A DNA stretch of 64,000 nucleotides from Kitasatospora phosalacinea (GCF_000717185.1 NZ_JNYE01000003.1:92654-156653), one strand, 5' to 3'; numbered from the stretch's first letter, positions 7,558 to 16,564 are shown. Translations and numbers: made by a program. Notes: generated from the letters alone by a model not told the origin.

Positions 7558-10056
7558 CTACTCCTCGACCTCGGCGACGCCGGTGATCCGGTGCAGGGCG
7601 AAGGTGCGGACCTCGTCGGAGAGGTGGTCGTAGGCGGTGACGAACCCGCCCTCGACCTTGACGGGGTCGATGACGCGTTGCGAGGAGAGGCCCTCCGCGT
7701 TGATGTAGCCGATCCACATGCGCTCGCCGAGCAGGACGGCGGTCTGCAGGGCCGCCAGGGTGTCGGCGGAGGCGGTGCGGGGCACGGCGGCGCTGGTGCG
7801 GGAGGCGGGCCCGGCGACCGGGTCCTTGCGGACGGCGGTGGCGGCGCGGTCACCAGCCCGGATGGCGCGGACGGCGGCGGTGAGGAGGGCGTCGTCGGGG
7901 CGGGCGGGGCCGTCGGGGACGGGTAGCGGCGGGGTGCGGGGCGGGGTGCGGCGGCTGTCGGGGCGGGTGATGACGACGTCGCCCTCGGCGGACTCCGCGG
8001 CGGGCGCGTACCCCATGGTGCGCAGGACGGCGAGCAGGGTCTCCGGCCCGGCCTGGGCGGCGAGGACGGTCGGGGCGAGCAGGCGCAGCCGCAGTTCGGC
8101 GGCGCGCCGGTCGGCGAGGACCTCGTCGAGCAGGCGGGGGTCGTCGCAGCGCAGGTAGGAGGAGGCGGCGCCGACCCGGAGGATGCCGTGGCGGCGGGCG
8201 ACGTCGTCGATCAGGTAGGCGAGCGGCTGCGGGACGGGCGTGCGGGAGTGCTGGGCGAGGAAGGCCTGCAGGTCGGCGGCGGTGCGCCCGGCGTCGAGGG
8301 CGCGGCGCACCGACCCGGGGGTGAAGCGGTAGACGGTCGCGCCGCCCTTGGACTCGATGTCGGCGGCGAGGGCGAGGGCCTGGGCGAGCGGGGTGAGCAG
8401 CGGGCCGGGGGCGATCGCGGTGAGGTCGGGCTGCAGGATGACGTGGTCGAGCGGTTCGGGCAGCAGCGGCGCGAGGACGGGCACCGGGTCGGCGCCGTCG
8501 AGCAGGGCCCGGACGGGGGCGGCGAGGGCGCCGCGGCCGGTGGCGCCGAGCAGTTCGGCCTCGTGCAGCGTCCAGCCGGTGAGCTGCTCGCGCAGGTCGT
8601 GGCCGTCGGGGCCGGTCGGCCCGCCGCGCAGCGGGCGGTGCCAGCGCAGGACGGGCAGCAGGGCGTCGGCGGACGCGGCGGTGCCGGGCGGGAGCTCGGC
8701 GAGCCGGGTGAGGACGGCGCGGCGCACCGACGGGGCCAGGGTGCGGTCGAGTTCGGGGCCGAGCACGGCGCGCGGGCGGCCCTTGCCGTCGGGGGTGCCG
8801 GTGAGGCGGCCGACCCGGGTGGCGGCGAGCCAGCTGCGGGCGAGCAGGGCCCAGCGCTCGGCGGTGTCCTGCTGGAGCCACTGGTCGTACGCGGGGGTGG
8901 GGGCCCAGACCTCGTCGACCTCGCCGTCGGGGGCGAGCAGGCCCGCGGTGTGGGCGAGTTCGATCCAGAACGCGGCGTCGCCCTCGCCGCACTCCAGCAG
9001 GGCGGCGGTGCGCTTGAGGTCGCGGACGCCCAGGCCCCCGGCCCGCAGGGTGGGCGGCGGGGTGAGGCTCCAGGACTCCAGGAGCTCCTCGACGGTGCGG
9101 ACGGCGGTGCCGGCCTGCCCGGCGGCGGTGCGGTCGGTGGTGGCCGGGTCGCGCGCGACGACGGGGTCGACGGCGGGCGGGACGGGGTCGACGCCGCGGT
9201 GGGCGCGGCCGCCGCGCAGGTGCAGGGCGAGCTCGCGGGGCAGCACCACGGAGGTGGGGCTGGAGGGCAGCAGCAGGCCGCGGGCGAGCAGCCACTCGAC
9301 GGGGCTGTGCGCCTGCTCGGCGGTGACCTGCCGGGCGGCGTCCGGGACGGTGCCGGTGGGCGGGCCCCAGACCAGGCGCTCCAGCAGCTTGTGGGCGGCG
9401 GGCGGCGCCTGGTCGAGCAGGGCGCCGAGGCGCTTGCGGTCGCCGAGCAGGGCGGTGAGCGCGGCGACGGCGGTGACCGGGTCGGGGGTGGGCGGCTGCC
9501 CGGTGTCGGCGAGCAGTTGCTGGAGGCGGGCGGGCGACATGCCGGTGGTGGCCTCGGCGAAGGTCGGGCCGAGGCCGGTGCGGCCGGGGTTGAGGGCGCT
9601 GGGGGCGAGCGCCTCGCGGACGGCGAGGACCAGGCGCAGCGCGGAGTCCGGGCCCCACAGCAGGGCCTGCTCGCGCAGCCGGTCGAGCGCGGCGGGGAGG
9701 GCGGCGGTGACGGCGGCCCGGTCGACGGGCTCGGCGCCCGGGTGCGGCTTGACCCGGGCGGGCCCGGTCAGCAGGTTCCGCACCACGGTGTCGGGGGCGC
9801 CCTCGGGGGCGGCGGCGAGCGCCTCGGCGACCTGCAGGGTGAACCGGTCGAGCCGTTCCAGGGCGCGCAGCACGGACGCCCGGCTGGAGAGCCGCGCGGA
9901 CAGCTGGGTCAGATCGGTCGGCACCGGGTTCAGCAGGTCGGGGCGGGCCCGGAGCAGCGCGGCGACGGCCTCGTCGCCCCGGCCGCGGAGTTCCTCGGCC
10001 AGGGTGCGGGGTGCGGTGGCGCGGGTGGCGCGCGGCGCGCTCTGCGGTGCGGTCAT
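7558..10056 (-). CDS. Helicase_C_3 / XPB-N-like protein with C-terminal WYL-like domain
   Basis: The product is 832 aa starting M-T-A-P-Q-S at 10056. The N-terminal half consists of winged-helix-like repeats (L-S-A-R-L-S-S-R-A-S-V-L-R-A-L and others). A Helicase_C_3 domain follows around 560-720, including L-D-H-V-I-L-Q-P-D-L-T and S-K-G-G-A-T-V-Y-R-F-T-P-G-S. The last about 70 residues (L-G-E-R-M-W-I-G-Y-I-N-A-E-G, then R-V-I-D-P-V-K-V) resemble a WYL ligand-binding fold. Actinobacteria often carry this protein next to XPB; here it is close, on the same strand. There is no Walker A, so it is probably not an ATPase on its own. A DNA-binding partner role for XPB is an inference. Confidence 0.85.
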   Translation of the reverse strand: MTAPQSAPRATRATAPRTLAEELRGRGDEAVAALLRARPDLLNPVPTDLTQLSARLSSRASVLRALERLDRFTLQVAEALAAAPEGAPDTVVRNLLTGPARVKPHPGAEPVDRAAVTAALPAALDRLREQALLWGPDSALRLVLAVREALAPSALNPGRTGLGPTFAEATTGMSPARLQQLLADTGQPPTPDPVTAVAALTALLGDRKRLGALLDQAPPAAHKLLERLVWGPPTGTVPDAARQVTAEQAHSPVEWLLARGLLLPSSPTSVVLPRELALHLRGGRAHRGVDPVPPAVDPVVARDPATTDRTAAGQAGTAVRTVEELLESWSLTPPPTLRAGGLGVRDLKRTAALLECGEGDAAFWIELAHTAGLLAPDGEVDEVWAPTPAYDQWLQQDTAERWALLARSWLAATRVGRLTGTPDGKGRPRAVLGPELDRTLAPSVRRAVLTRLAELPPGTAASADALLPVLRWHRPLRGGPTGPDGHDLREQLTGWTLHEAELLGATGRGALAAPVRALLDGADPVPVLAPLLPEPLDHVILQPDLTAIAPGPLLTPLAQALALAADIESKGGATVYRFTPGSVRRALDAGRTAADLQAFLAQHSRTPVPQPLAYLIDDVARRHGILRVGAASSYLRCDDPRLLDEVLADRRAAELRLRLLAPTVLAAQAGPETLLAVLRTMGYAPAAESAEGDVVITRPDSRRTPPRTPPLPVPDGPARPDDALLTAAVRAIRAGDRAATAVRKDPVAGPASRTSAAVPRTASADTLAALQTAVLLGERMWIGYINAEGLSSQRVIDPVKVEGGFVTAYDHLSDEVRTFALHRITGVAEVEE

Positions 10057-10130
10057 CCGGTCCAGACTAGTCAACGCCGCCCGTTCGGGCCCAGAACGGC
10101 GGCGGAACTCGGGGAGGACCGGCACCCGCT

Positions 10131-10601
10131 TCAGTGCCGGGCGTGCCGGACCCAGGCCTCCGGCGGCTCGGCGAGGACGCGCTCCAGCGCCCACCGGACG
10201 CCCGCGCCGAGCGCGGTGACGGCCGCCACCGGGTCGTCGAACGTGCGCTCGTCGAGCTCGTGGACGTAGTGCGCCCCGCAGTCGTCCGGCTCCGCGCAGC
10301 GGACGCAGACCCGCACGCCCAGCTCCCACGGCGGCCCCGGCAGCGGGGTCCACTCGACGGGATCGCGCGGCGCCCACAGCTCGGCCTCGCACCACGGGCC
10401 GGGGCCCTCCGCGTACCCGGACAGCGCGGACGGGCCGAGCGGCACCTCGTCCCAGGTCAACTGCCAGGCGCCGTCGAAGCGTTCGGCGAAGGCGCGGAGG
10501 GCTTCGGCGGCTCCGCGCAGCGGCGGCAGGAGGACTGACGGGTCGTCGAGGCCGGGGAACAGCCGGCGCGGGTCGCCCTCGTCCCAGCGGGTCGTCTGCA
10601 T
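10131..10601 (-). CDS. Hypothetical protein, 156 aa
   Basis: This starts at ATG 10601 (M-Q-T-T-R-W-D-E-G) and encodes a soluble, acidic, Trp/Pro-rich protein. Three cysteines and a histidine (C-V-R-C-A-E-P-D-D-C-G-A-H) cluster near residues 102-114 and could bind a metal or be redox active. No transmembrane segment or signal peptide is seen. I do not recognise the family. Gene lies 74 bp upstream of the Helicase_C_3 protein in the same orientation. Confidence 0.62.
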   Translation of the reverse strand: MQTTRWDEGDPRRLFPGLDDPSVLLPPLRGAAEALRAFAERFDGAWQLTWDEVPLGPSALSGYAEGPGPWCEAELWAPRDPVEWTPLPGPPWELGVRVCVRCAEPDDCGAHYVHELDERTFDDPVAAVTALGAGVRWALERVLAEPPEAWVRHARH

Positions 10602-10706
10602 GCCGGGCAGTGTCCCAGGGCCGGACGGGGCTCGCTTCGGGAGGGCGCGGGTGGGTACCGTCTCGGTGGGCGGCGGGTTCGTGGACGTGAGGCGGGTGGC
10701 GGGGCG

Positions 10707-11531
10707 ATGGCGGGCGGCTCGTGGTGGCGCGAGGACGGGGCGGCGGCGGACGGAGCGGACGGCGGGGAGAGCGTGTACCTGCCGCGGCAGGCGGTGGATT
10801 CACCGGCCCCTGCCCCGGCCCCGACTCCGGCCCCGGCCCCGGCGGTTGGTGCGGAGCGGCCGCGGCCGCCCGCGATGTCCTCCCCGGCCGAGGTCGAGAA
10901 GGCCTTCGCGTACTCGGAGGACCCGGACGGCCCGGAGTTCGGCGCGGGCCAACCGGGGTGGACCGTCACGTACGACGACCTTCCGGAGCCCGAACCCGCG
11001 CCCGCGCCCGAACCGGAGCCCGAGCCGGAACCCGAGCCCGGCCCGGAGGCGGCGCCGGAACCCGCGGCGGCCCCCGGGCGCGAGCGGCCGGGGCTGGGGC
11101 GGACGGTCCTGGCGGTGCTGTTCGGCACGCCGAAGGCCGCCCCCGAGGCCGCACCGGCCCCCGCCCCCGCGGCAGCGGGCGGCGCCCGCAAGCCCGCGCC
11201 GCTCCTGCTGCTCGGGGCGGCCCTGCTGCTGGGCGGGGCGGCGACGGGCACGCTGCTGGCGATGCTGCTCGGCTGGGCGGCGGCGTACCTCTCGCAGGGC
11301 TGGACCGACCTGATGAAGAAGTTCGCCGTCCTGGGCATCCCGCTGATCACGGTGACCGGCCTGACGGTGTGGAACTGGGGCCGTGAGAAGGGCCGCTGGG
11401 GCACCGCGCTGTCCCCCGGCACCGACGCGGGCGCAGTGACCTGGGCCGCCGCACCGGGCGTGCTGCGGATCGCGGCGGTGCTGTCGGCGCTGTTCGTGCT
11501 GGCGGTGACGCTGCGCCGCCGCAAGGGGTGA
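10707..11531 (+). CDS. Pro/Glu-rich membrane protein
   Basis: The 274-aa product has a low-complexity cytosolic N-terminal half with repeated P-A-P and P-E-P-E blocks. At least three hydrophobic segments follow: about 172-198 (L-L-L-L-G-A-A-L-L-L-G-G), about 213-230, and about 247-268 before a basic R-R-R-K-G tail. An A-Y-L-S-Q-G-W-T-D-L-M-K-K-F loop joins the first two. Similar proteins occur near regulatory genes in Streptomyces, but I cannot assign a role. Start ATG 10707 is the best fit; the ribosome site is only a loose G-rich stretch. Confidence 0.7.
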   Translation: MAGGSWWREDGAAADGADGGESVYLPRQAVDSPAPAPAPTPAPAPAVGAERPRPPAMSSPAEVEKAFAYSEDPDGPEFGAGQPGWTVTYDDLPEPEPAPAPEPEPEPEPEPGPEAAPEPAAAPGRERPGLGRTVLAVLFGTPKAAPEAAPAPAPAAAGGARKPAPLLLLGAALLLGGAATGTLLAMLLGWAAAYLSQGWTDLMKKFAVLGIPLITVTGLTVWNWGREKGRWGTALSPGTDAGAVTWAAAPGVLRIAAVLSALFVLAVTLRRRKG

Positions 11532-11571
11532 CGGCGGGCCCCTTGACGGCGGCCCCCTGACGGCGGCTCGG
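11529..11571. repeat. Three 14-15 bp tandem repeats starting at a stop codon
   Basis: The unit TGACGGCGGGCCCCT is repeated with small changes at 11529, 11544 and 11558. The first TGA is the stop codon of the gene at 10707-11531. The stretch lies between two convergent genes. Confidence 0.55.
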
Positions 11572-11600
11572 CCGCGCGGCAGGGAGCGCCCCGGCGGGGC

Positions 11601-12620
11601 TCAGTTCGCGCCGAGGAGGTAGAGCAGTTCGGCGATCAGGAAGTGCGCGCCGGTGTAGCCGATGCCCTGGAACCACAGTTGGTCGTCGACCGGGAAGGCG
11701 CGGTGGGTGCGGACGGCGTTCAGGGCCTGCCAGGCGGGGGAGGCGAGGGTGGTGTGCAGGCCGTTGCGGTCGGGGCTGCCGTAGCCGGCGTAGAGCAGGA
11801 GGTCCCCGTCGGCGGCGGCGAGTTGGTCGGGGGTGGTTCCGGTGTCGAAGCGGTCGGTGTTCTGCGGGGCGGGCCGGGGGAGGCCGAGGTCGGCGAGGAC
11901 GCTGCCGGGGAAGTTCTGCCGGGCGTACAGCCGGACGGTGGGGGAGCCCTCGACGAAGCGGACCAGGCTGATCCGCTGCCCGGCGGTCCCGGAGGAGGAG
12001 AGCGCGTTCCGGGCCTGGTCGAGGTGGCGCCCGTACGCGGCGACCACGGCGGCGGCCTGGCCGTGCCGGTCCAGGGCGGTGGCGTGCAGTTGGAAGTCCT
12101 CCTTCCAGGTCGCGCCGGTGGTCCGGGTCGCCACGGTGGGGGCGATCTCCTGGAGGGCCGCGGTGTGTTCGGCGTCGCGGGCCAGGTTGGTGAGGACCAG
12201 TTGGGGGCGCAGGGCGGTGAGCGCCGCGGTGTCGGGCGGGGCCCCGATGTCGCCGACCAGGGTGACGGCGGCCAGCCGGGAGGCGGGCCAGTAGGCGGGG
12301 AGGGCGGTGTCCAGCGGGGCCTTGGCGGCGCCGACCGGGGTGATGCCGAGGGTCATCGCGGAGTCGAGTCCGGCGGTGTCCAGGGTGATCACCCGCACCG
12401 CCCCGCCGGGGACGGTGACCGGCCCCTCCGCGGCGGGGACGGTGACGTCGGGGCGCGGGCTGGGGCTGGGCGTCGCGGGCGTCGCGGCGCCGGTGCCGGT
12501 CCCGTCGGCGGCGCCGGGCAGCGGCGGGCCCGCGGGCAGCGCGCGCGGGCCGCACCCGGTCAGCAGGGCGGCACCGAGCCCGGCGAGGGCGGCCCGGCGG
12601 GAGAGCGGCGGGGGTGGCAC
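11601..12620 (-). CDS. Siderophore-type ABC transporter substrate-binding lipoprotein (orphan)
   Basis: The 339-aa product begins at GTG 12620, with a strong GGAGG seven bases upstream. It has a twin-Arg-like/lipoprotein signal (S-R-R-A-A-L-A-G-L-G-A-A) with lipobox L-L-T-G-C; the cysteine is residue 23. A Pro/Thr-rich linker precedes a periplasmic-binding-protein fold of the FecB/FhuD class (V-R-V-I-T-L-D-T-A-G-L-D-S-A, L-V-G-D-I-G-A-P-P-D, R-P-Q-L-V-L-T-N, and C-terminal Y-L-L-G-A-N). Such proteins capture ferric siderophores for an ABC importer. No permease or ATPase gene is adjacent, so it must use a system encoded elsewhere. I see no complete DmdR iron box upstream. Confidence 0.85.
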   Translation of the reverse strand: MPPPPLSRRAALAGLGAALLTGCGPRALPAGPPLPGAADGTGTGAATPATPSPSPRPDVTVPAAEGPVTVPGGAVRVITLDTAGLDSAMTLGITPVGAAKAPLDTALPAYWPASRLAAVTLVGDIGAPPDTAALTALRPQLVLTNLARDAEHTAALQEIAPTVATRTTGATWKEDFQLHATALDRHGQAAAVVAAYGRHLDQARNALSSSGTAGQRISLVRFVEGSPTVRLYARQNFPGSVLADLGLPRPAPQNTDRFDTGTTPDQLAAADGDLLLYAGYGSPDRNGLHTTLASPAWQALNAVRTHRAFPVDDQLWFQGIGYTGAHFLIAELLYLLGAN

Positions 12621-12781
12621 CTGGGGACCTCCGGCGGCAGGGGGCGGACGGCGGCCGCACCGCCCCGGGGCGGCGGCCCGGATCCACCGGAGGGGTGCGG
12701 CACGGCACTGGCCAGTATGTCCGCAATGCGGCTTTGCCCCCGGCTTTTCCGGCCGGAAACCCCGCTGGCTAGGCTGGCGGC

Positions 12782-13399
12782 ATGGCTCTCACCGTCGGCT
12801 TCGACCTCGACATGACGCTCCTCGACACCCGCCCCGGCATCAAGGCCACCTACGACGTGCTGGCCGCGGAGACCGGCACCGCGATCGACTCCGACCTGGT
12901 GGTCAGCCGGCTCGGCCCGCCGCTGGTGCAGGAACTGGCCAACTGGTACCCGCCGGAGCGCCTGGAGGCCGTCACCGACCGCTACCGCGAGCTGTACGTG
13001 GAGCACGCCATCGGGCCGACGCTGGAGCTGCCCGGGGCGCTGGCCGCGGTGGCCGCGGTCCGGGCGGCCGGGGGCCGGGTGCTGGTGATCACCGGCAAGT
13101 GGGAGCCGAACGCCCGCCGCCACCTGGACGGCTTCGGGCTGCAGGTGGACGCGCTGGTCGGCGACCTGTGGGCGGAGACCAAGGGCGAGGCGCTGCGCGC
13201 GCACGGCGCGGACGTCTACGTCGGCGACCACCTGGGCGACATCCGGGGCGCCCGGGCCGCCGACGCCGTCGCGGTCGGCGTGGCCACCGGCCCGTACAGC
13301 GCCGCCGAGCTCGCCGCGGCGGGCGCGGACGCGGTGCTGCGCGACCTCACCGAGTTCCCCGCCTGGCTGGCCGGACACCTGGCCGGACGCCCGGCCTGA
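12782..13399 (+). CDS. HAD family hydrolase (phosphoglycolate phosphatase-like)
   Basis: The 205-aa protein carries HAD motif I F-D-L-D-M-T-L-L-D (residues 7-15, nucleophile and acid/base Asp), a helical cap (about 18-75), motif II V-I-T-G-K (about 101), conserved K (about 137) and motif IV V-G-D-H-L-G-D (about 148-154). It should be a cytosolic Mg-dependent phosphatase. Cap size is like Gph or pyrophosphatase PpaX; substrate unknown. It is divergent from the lipoprotein gene and ends 26 bp before a convergent small membrane protein gene. Confidence 0.87.
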   Translation: MALTVGFDLDMTLLDTRPGIKATYDVLAAETGTAIDSDLVVSRLGPPLVQELANWYPPERLEAVTDRYRELYVEHAIGPTLELPGALAAVAAVRAAGGRVLVITGKWEPNARRHLDGFGLQVDALVGDLWAETKGEALRAHGADVYVGDHLGDIRGARAADAVAVGVATGPYSAAELAAAGADAVLRDLTEFPAWLAGHLAGRPA

Positions 13400-13425
13400 C
13401 GCACCCGGGGCCCGACGCGCCCGGC

Positions 13426-13677
13426 TCAGCCCGCGGCGGCCGCCTCCCGGGCGCGCCGCCGCCGGGTGTTGGCCCGGGCGTCGGCGAACAGCCCGCCCAG
13501 CGCGACCAGCAGGCCCAGCGGCATCAGCATCGCCATCCAGTAGGCGAACGAGGGCAGCCTGGCCAGGTCGAAGACGTACGGCACGAAGACGGCGATCACG
13601 GACAGCATGCCGATGCCGAACACGATGCCGCCGACGCGGACCAGGACGTCACCGGGGCCGTCGGACCGGTCGCTCAC
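13426..13677 (-). CDS. Small two-TM membrane protein
   Basis: Three GTG codons (13686, 13683, 13677) are possible starts. GTG 13677 is chosen because GAAGGAG lies eight bases before it. The 83-aa product has an acidic N-terminus, two hydrophobic segments (V-G-G-I-V-F-G-I-G-M-L-S-V-I-A-V-F-V and A-Y-W-M-A-M-L-M-P-L-G-L-L-V-A-L) and a basic, Ala/Arg-rich tail that should be cytosolic. I do not know the family. Confidence 0.7.
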   Translation of the reverse strand: MSDRSDGPGDVLVRVGGIVFGIGMLSVIAVFVPYVFDLARLPSFAYWMAMLMPLGLLVALGGLFADARANTRRRRAREAAAAG

Positions 13678-13860
13678 TCTCACCACTCCTTCACGCGGGT
13701 CGTTCCCCCTGATTGTCCCACCTGTCCCACCCCGCCCCCTCCGATCGGCGGGGGCGGGGCGACGCGCGCTCCGACCGGACGCTCAGGGTTCCCAGGAATT
13801 CCTCAGGCATGCTGATGATCGGAACGGGGACGGCGACGGGCGAGCGGGGCGTGCGGCGGG

Positions 13861-14994
13861 ATGGGACTGACCAGTCACAAGGTGCTGGCGCTGGCGGCGC
13901 TGCTGTCGGTGCTGACGGTGGCGGGCACCGCCCGGTACTGGCCCCGGCTGGCCGGGCCGGGCTGGCGGGCGGTGCTGGGGCGGCTGGCGACCATCGCCGC
14001 CACCCAGCTCTCGGTGCTCTGCACGCTCGCCCTGCTGGCCAACAACTCCTTCGCGTTCTACAGCAGTTGGGACGACCTGCTGGGCACCGGCGAGGACGGC
14101 CCGGTCACCGTCCAGAACCAGCTGCTCGGCCGCGCCCCGGGCGTCCAGCAGCTGTCCACCGAGAACGTCCGGGGCGCCGGGGCGGGCGGCCGCGACCCCG
14201 AGCGGTCCGGGCGGCTGGAGCGGGTCCGGCTGCCCGGCGCGGGCACCGGGCTGTCCACCGAGGGCTACGTCTACCTGCCGCCGCAGTACTTCCAGCCCGC
14301 CTACCGGGACAGGCGCTTCCCGGCGGTGATCGCGGTCACCGGCTTCCCCGGCGACGCGAAGAACCTGGTCACCAAGCTCAACTACCCGTCCGTGCAGCTG
14401 AAGCTGACCGAGCAGGGCCGGGCCCGGCCGACCGTGCTGGTGCTGATGCGGCCCTCCCCGGCGATGCCCCGCGACACCGAGTGCGAGGACGTGCCGGGCG
14501 GCCCGCAGGCCGACCGGTACTTCAGCGCCGACGTGCCCGCCGCGCTGCGCGCCTCGTACCGGGTCGCGGCCGGGCCGGGCAGCCTCGGGGTGATCGGCAA
14601 CTCCACCGGCGGGTACTGCGCGCTGAAGCTGGCGATGCGCCACCCCGACGTGTTCGCCGCCGGGGCGTCGCTCTCCGGCTACTACCGGGCCGCCGAGGAC
14701 CCGACCACCGGCGACCTGTTCGGCGGCGACCGGCAGCGCCGCGACCGGGCCGACCTGGAGTGGCGCCTCGGCCACCTGCCCGCCCCGGCCACCGCGCTGC
14801 TGGTCGGCGGCAGCCGGGAGGGCGACGGCGACTACCACGAGCAGACCGAGCGGTTCCGGGCCGCGGCGAAGGGCACCGCGACCAGGGTCTCCGCGATCAC
14901 GCTGGACCGCGGCGGCCACAACTTCGCCACCTGGTCCCGGATGCTCCCGGCCGCGCTCGGCTGGCTCTCCGACCACCTCGCCGACCCCGCCTGA
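13861..14994 (+). CDS. Membrane-anchored alpha/beta hydrolase (esterase D / antigen 85-like)
   Basis: The product is 377 aa. Two N-terminal hydrophobic segments (about 7-22 and 43-68) suggest membrane anchoring with the catalytic domain outside. The fold is that of the esterase D/Ag85 family: oxyanion region V-I-A-V-T-G-F-P-G-D (about 161), nucleophile in G-N-S-T-G-G-Y-C (Ser about 255), a likely Asp in the G-D-G-D-Y-H region, and His in R-G-G-H-N-F-A-T-W (about 347). Related Streptomyces enzymes are poorly studied hydrolases; mycolyl transfer is not expected here because this group lacks mycolic acids. ATG 13861 has a weak upstream site. Confidence 0.82.
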   Translation: MGLTSHKVLALAALLSVLTVAGTARYWPRLAGPGWRAVLGRLATIAATQLSVLCTLALLANNSFAFYSSWDDLLGTGEDGPVTVQNQLLGRAPGVQQLSTENVRGAGAGGRDPERSGRLERVRLPGAGTGLSTEGYVYLPPQYFQPAYRDRRFPAVIAVTGFPGDAKNLVTKLNYPSVQLKLTEQGRARPTVLVLMRPSPAMPRDTECEDVPGGPQADRYFSADVPAALRASYRVAAGPGSLGVIGNSTGGYCALKLAMRHPDVFAAGASLSGYYRAAEDPTTGDLFGGDRQRRDRADLEWRLGHLPAPATALLVGGSREGDGDYHEQTERFRAAAKGTATRVSAITLDRGGHNFATWSRMLPAALGWLSDHLADPA

Positions 14995-15320
14995 CCGGCC
15001 ACGCGTCACAGCGCGCAACTCCCTGCGCGCAAGGAGTTTCGACCCGCGCCACGCCCGGGTATGCAGCCATCGCGCGGGCGGACCTGACGGATGGTCCACG
15101 AACGCCCGCCCGTTCACCGATCGGGGGTGTGAGCCAGTGGAGGGCGCAGCAGGCGCGGGGCACGGCCGCGCCCCGGTCCGGAATCCCTTCGCCGTTCCGG
15201 TGAACGCTGAGGGATCATTGCTCCACTGAGCGAAACCGGCCGCCCGCCCGGGGCGCCCGTCCGCACATCCACCCGCGGCCCGACGTGGCCGCACGCACCC
15301 GATACCGAGGACTGTTCGAG
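14995..15320. other. Intergenic region and likely long leader of the cold-shock gene
   Basis: No gene is supported in these 326 bp. A small inverted repeat (AACTCC / GGAGTT, around 15016-15038) follows the esterase gene and may end its transcript. The last about 100 bp may be the untranslated leader of the cold-shock gene, which in this family is often long. Confidence 0.35.
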
Positions 15321-15704
15321 ATGCCCACCGGCCAGGTCAAGTGGTTCAACGAGACGAAGGGCTACGGCTTCCTGTCGCGCGACGACGGCGGCGAGGTCTT
15401 CGTCCACACCAAGGCGCTGCCCGCGGGCGTCACCACGCTGCGGCCGGGCCAGCGGGTCGAGTTCGGCGTCGCCGCCGGCCACCGCGGCGACCAGGCGATG
15501 AGCGTCCAACTGCTGGACGCACTGCCCTCGGTGGCCGCCGCCCAGCGCAAGAGCGCCGACGACATGGCCCCGATCGTCCAGGACTTGATCACCAAGCTGG
15601 ACAGCGTGCTGCCGGGCCTGCAGCGCGGCCGCTACCCGAGCAAGCCGGAGGGCCAGAAGATCGCCATGGTGCTGCGCGCCATCGCCGACCAGTTCGACGT
15701 CTGA
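15321..15704 (+). CDS. Cold-shock domain protein with C-terminal extension
   Basis: The 127-aa product starts at ATG 15321, nine bases after GAGGA. Residues 1-67 form a cold-shock domain: G-Q-V-K-W-F-N, RNP1 K-G-Y-G-F-L-S and RNP2 V-F-V-H-T. The remaining 60 residues are a helical extension (D-L-I-T-K-L-D-S-V-L-P-G-L) usual for this larger Streptomyces type. It is a cytosolic single-stranded nucleic acid binder and probable RNA chaperone. It is convergent with mqnD, seven bases away. I recall the same neighbour order in S. coelicolor around the SCO4325 region; this was not checked. Confidence 0.92.
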   Translation: MPTGQVKWFNETKGYGFLSRDDGGEVFVHTKALPAGVTTLRPGQRVEFGVAAGHRGDQAMSVQLLDALPSVAAAQRKSADDMAPIVQDLITKLDSVLPGLQRGRYPSKPEGQKIAMVLRAIADQFDV

Positions 15705-15711
15705 GCGGGCC

Positions 15712-16563
15712 TCAGACGAAGGCCAGCGCGTCCGGGCCGACGGCGGGGACGAGTCCCTGCCCGGCGGCCCGGGCGAGCAGGCCGTGCACCGCCGCGTAGC
15801 CCTCCTCGCCGAGGTCTGCGGTGAACTCGTTGACGTACAGCGCGATGTGCTGCTCGGCGACGGCCGGGTCCATCTCCTGCGCGTGCGCCAGCACGTACTC
15901 CCGGGACGCCGCCGGGTCCGCCCAGGCCGCCCGCACCGACGCCCGCACGGCGTCGGCCAGTTCGCGCAGCCGCTCGGCGCCCAGCGAGCGCCGGGCCACG
16001 ATCGCGCCCAGCGGGATCGGCAGCCCGGTGGCCGCCTCCCAGGCCTCGCCCATGTCGGCCAGGCAGTGCAGCCCGTACTGCCGGTACGTGAACCGGGCCT
16101 CGTGGATGACCAGCCCGGCGTCCACCTCGCCCGCCCGGACGGCCGGCATGATCTCGTGGAACGGCAGCACCACGATCTCGCCGAACCCGCCCGGCACCGC
16201 CTCCTGCGCCCACAGCCGGAACAGCAGGTAGGCCGTCGAGCGCTCGCTCGGCACCGCCACCCGCCGCCCCGCCAGCGCCGCCGCCTCCAGCGGCCCCGCG
16301 GTCAGCACCAGCGGCCCGCAGCCCCGGCCCAGCGCCCCGCCGCACGGCAGCAGCGCGTACTCGTCCAGCACCCAGGGCAGCTGCCCGTACGAGATCTTCA
16401 GGACGTCCAGCTCGCCGCGCTCGGCCAGCCCGTTGGTGACGTCGATGTCCGCGAACCGCACCTCGGGCGCGTCGGCGCCCGGCACCAGGCCGTGCGCCCA
16501 GGCGTGGAACACGAAGGTGTCGTTCGGGCAGGGCGAGTACGCGACGGACAGCGGCTCGGCCAT
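15712..16563 (-). CDS. mqnD: 1,4-dihydroxy-6-naphthoate synthase (futalosine menaquinone pathway)
   Basis: The 283-aa protein begins M-A-E-P-L-S at 16563 and has the MqnD signature Y-S-P-C-P-N-D-T-F-V-F at residues 9-19. Other family features are the periplasmic-binding-protein-like fold (V-A-V-P-S-E-R-S-T-A-Y, G-L-V-I-H-E-A-R-F-T-Y) and a length of about 280 aa. MqnD converts cyclic de-hypoxanthine futalosine to 1,4-dihydroxy-6-naphthoate in the cytosol. The start codon lies one base after the TGA of mqnB, so the two are translationally coupled. Confidence 0.93.
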   Translation of the reverse strand: MAEPLSVAYSPCPNDTFVFHAWAHGLVPGADAPEVRFADIDVTNGLAERGELDVLKISYGQLPWVLDEYALLPCGGALGRGCGPLVLTAGPLEAAALAGRRVAVPSERSTAYLLFRLWAQEAVPGGFGEIVVLPFHEIMPAVRAGEVDAGLVIHEARFTYRQYGLHCLADMGEAWEAATGLPIPLGAIVARRSLGAERLRELADAVRASVRAAWADPAASREYVLAHAQEMDPAVAEQHIALYVNEFTADLGEEGYAAVHGLLARAAGQGLVPAVGPDALAFV

Positions 16564-16564
16564 C

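Noticed and set aside
12621..12781. DmdR iron box upstream of the siderophore-binding lipoprotein
   Set aside because: No match to the palindromic TTAGGTTAGGCTAACCTAA-type site by eye.
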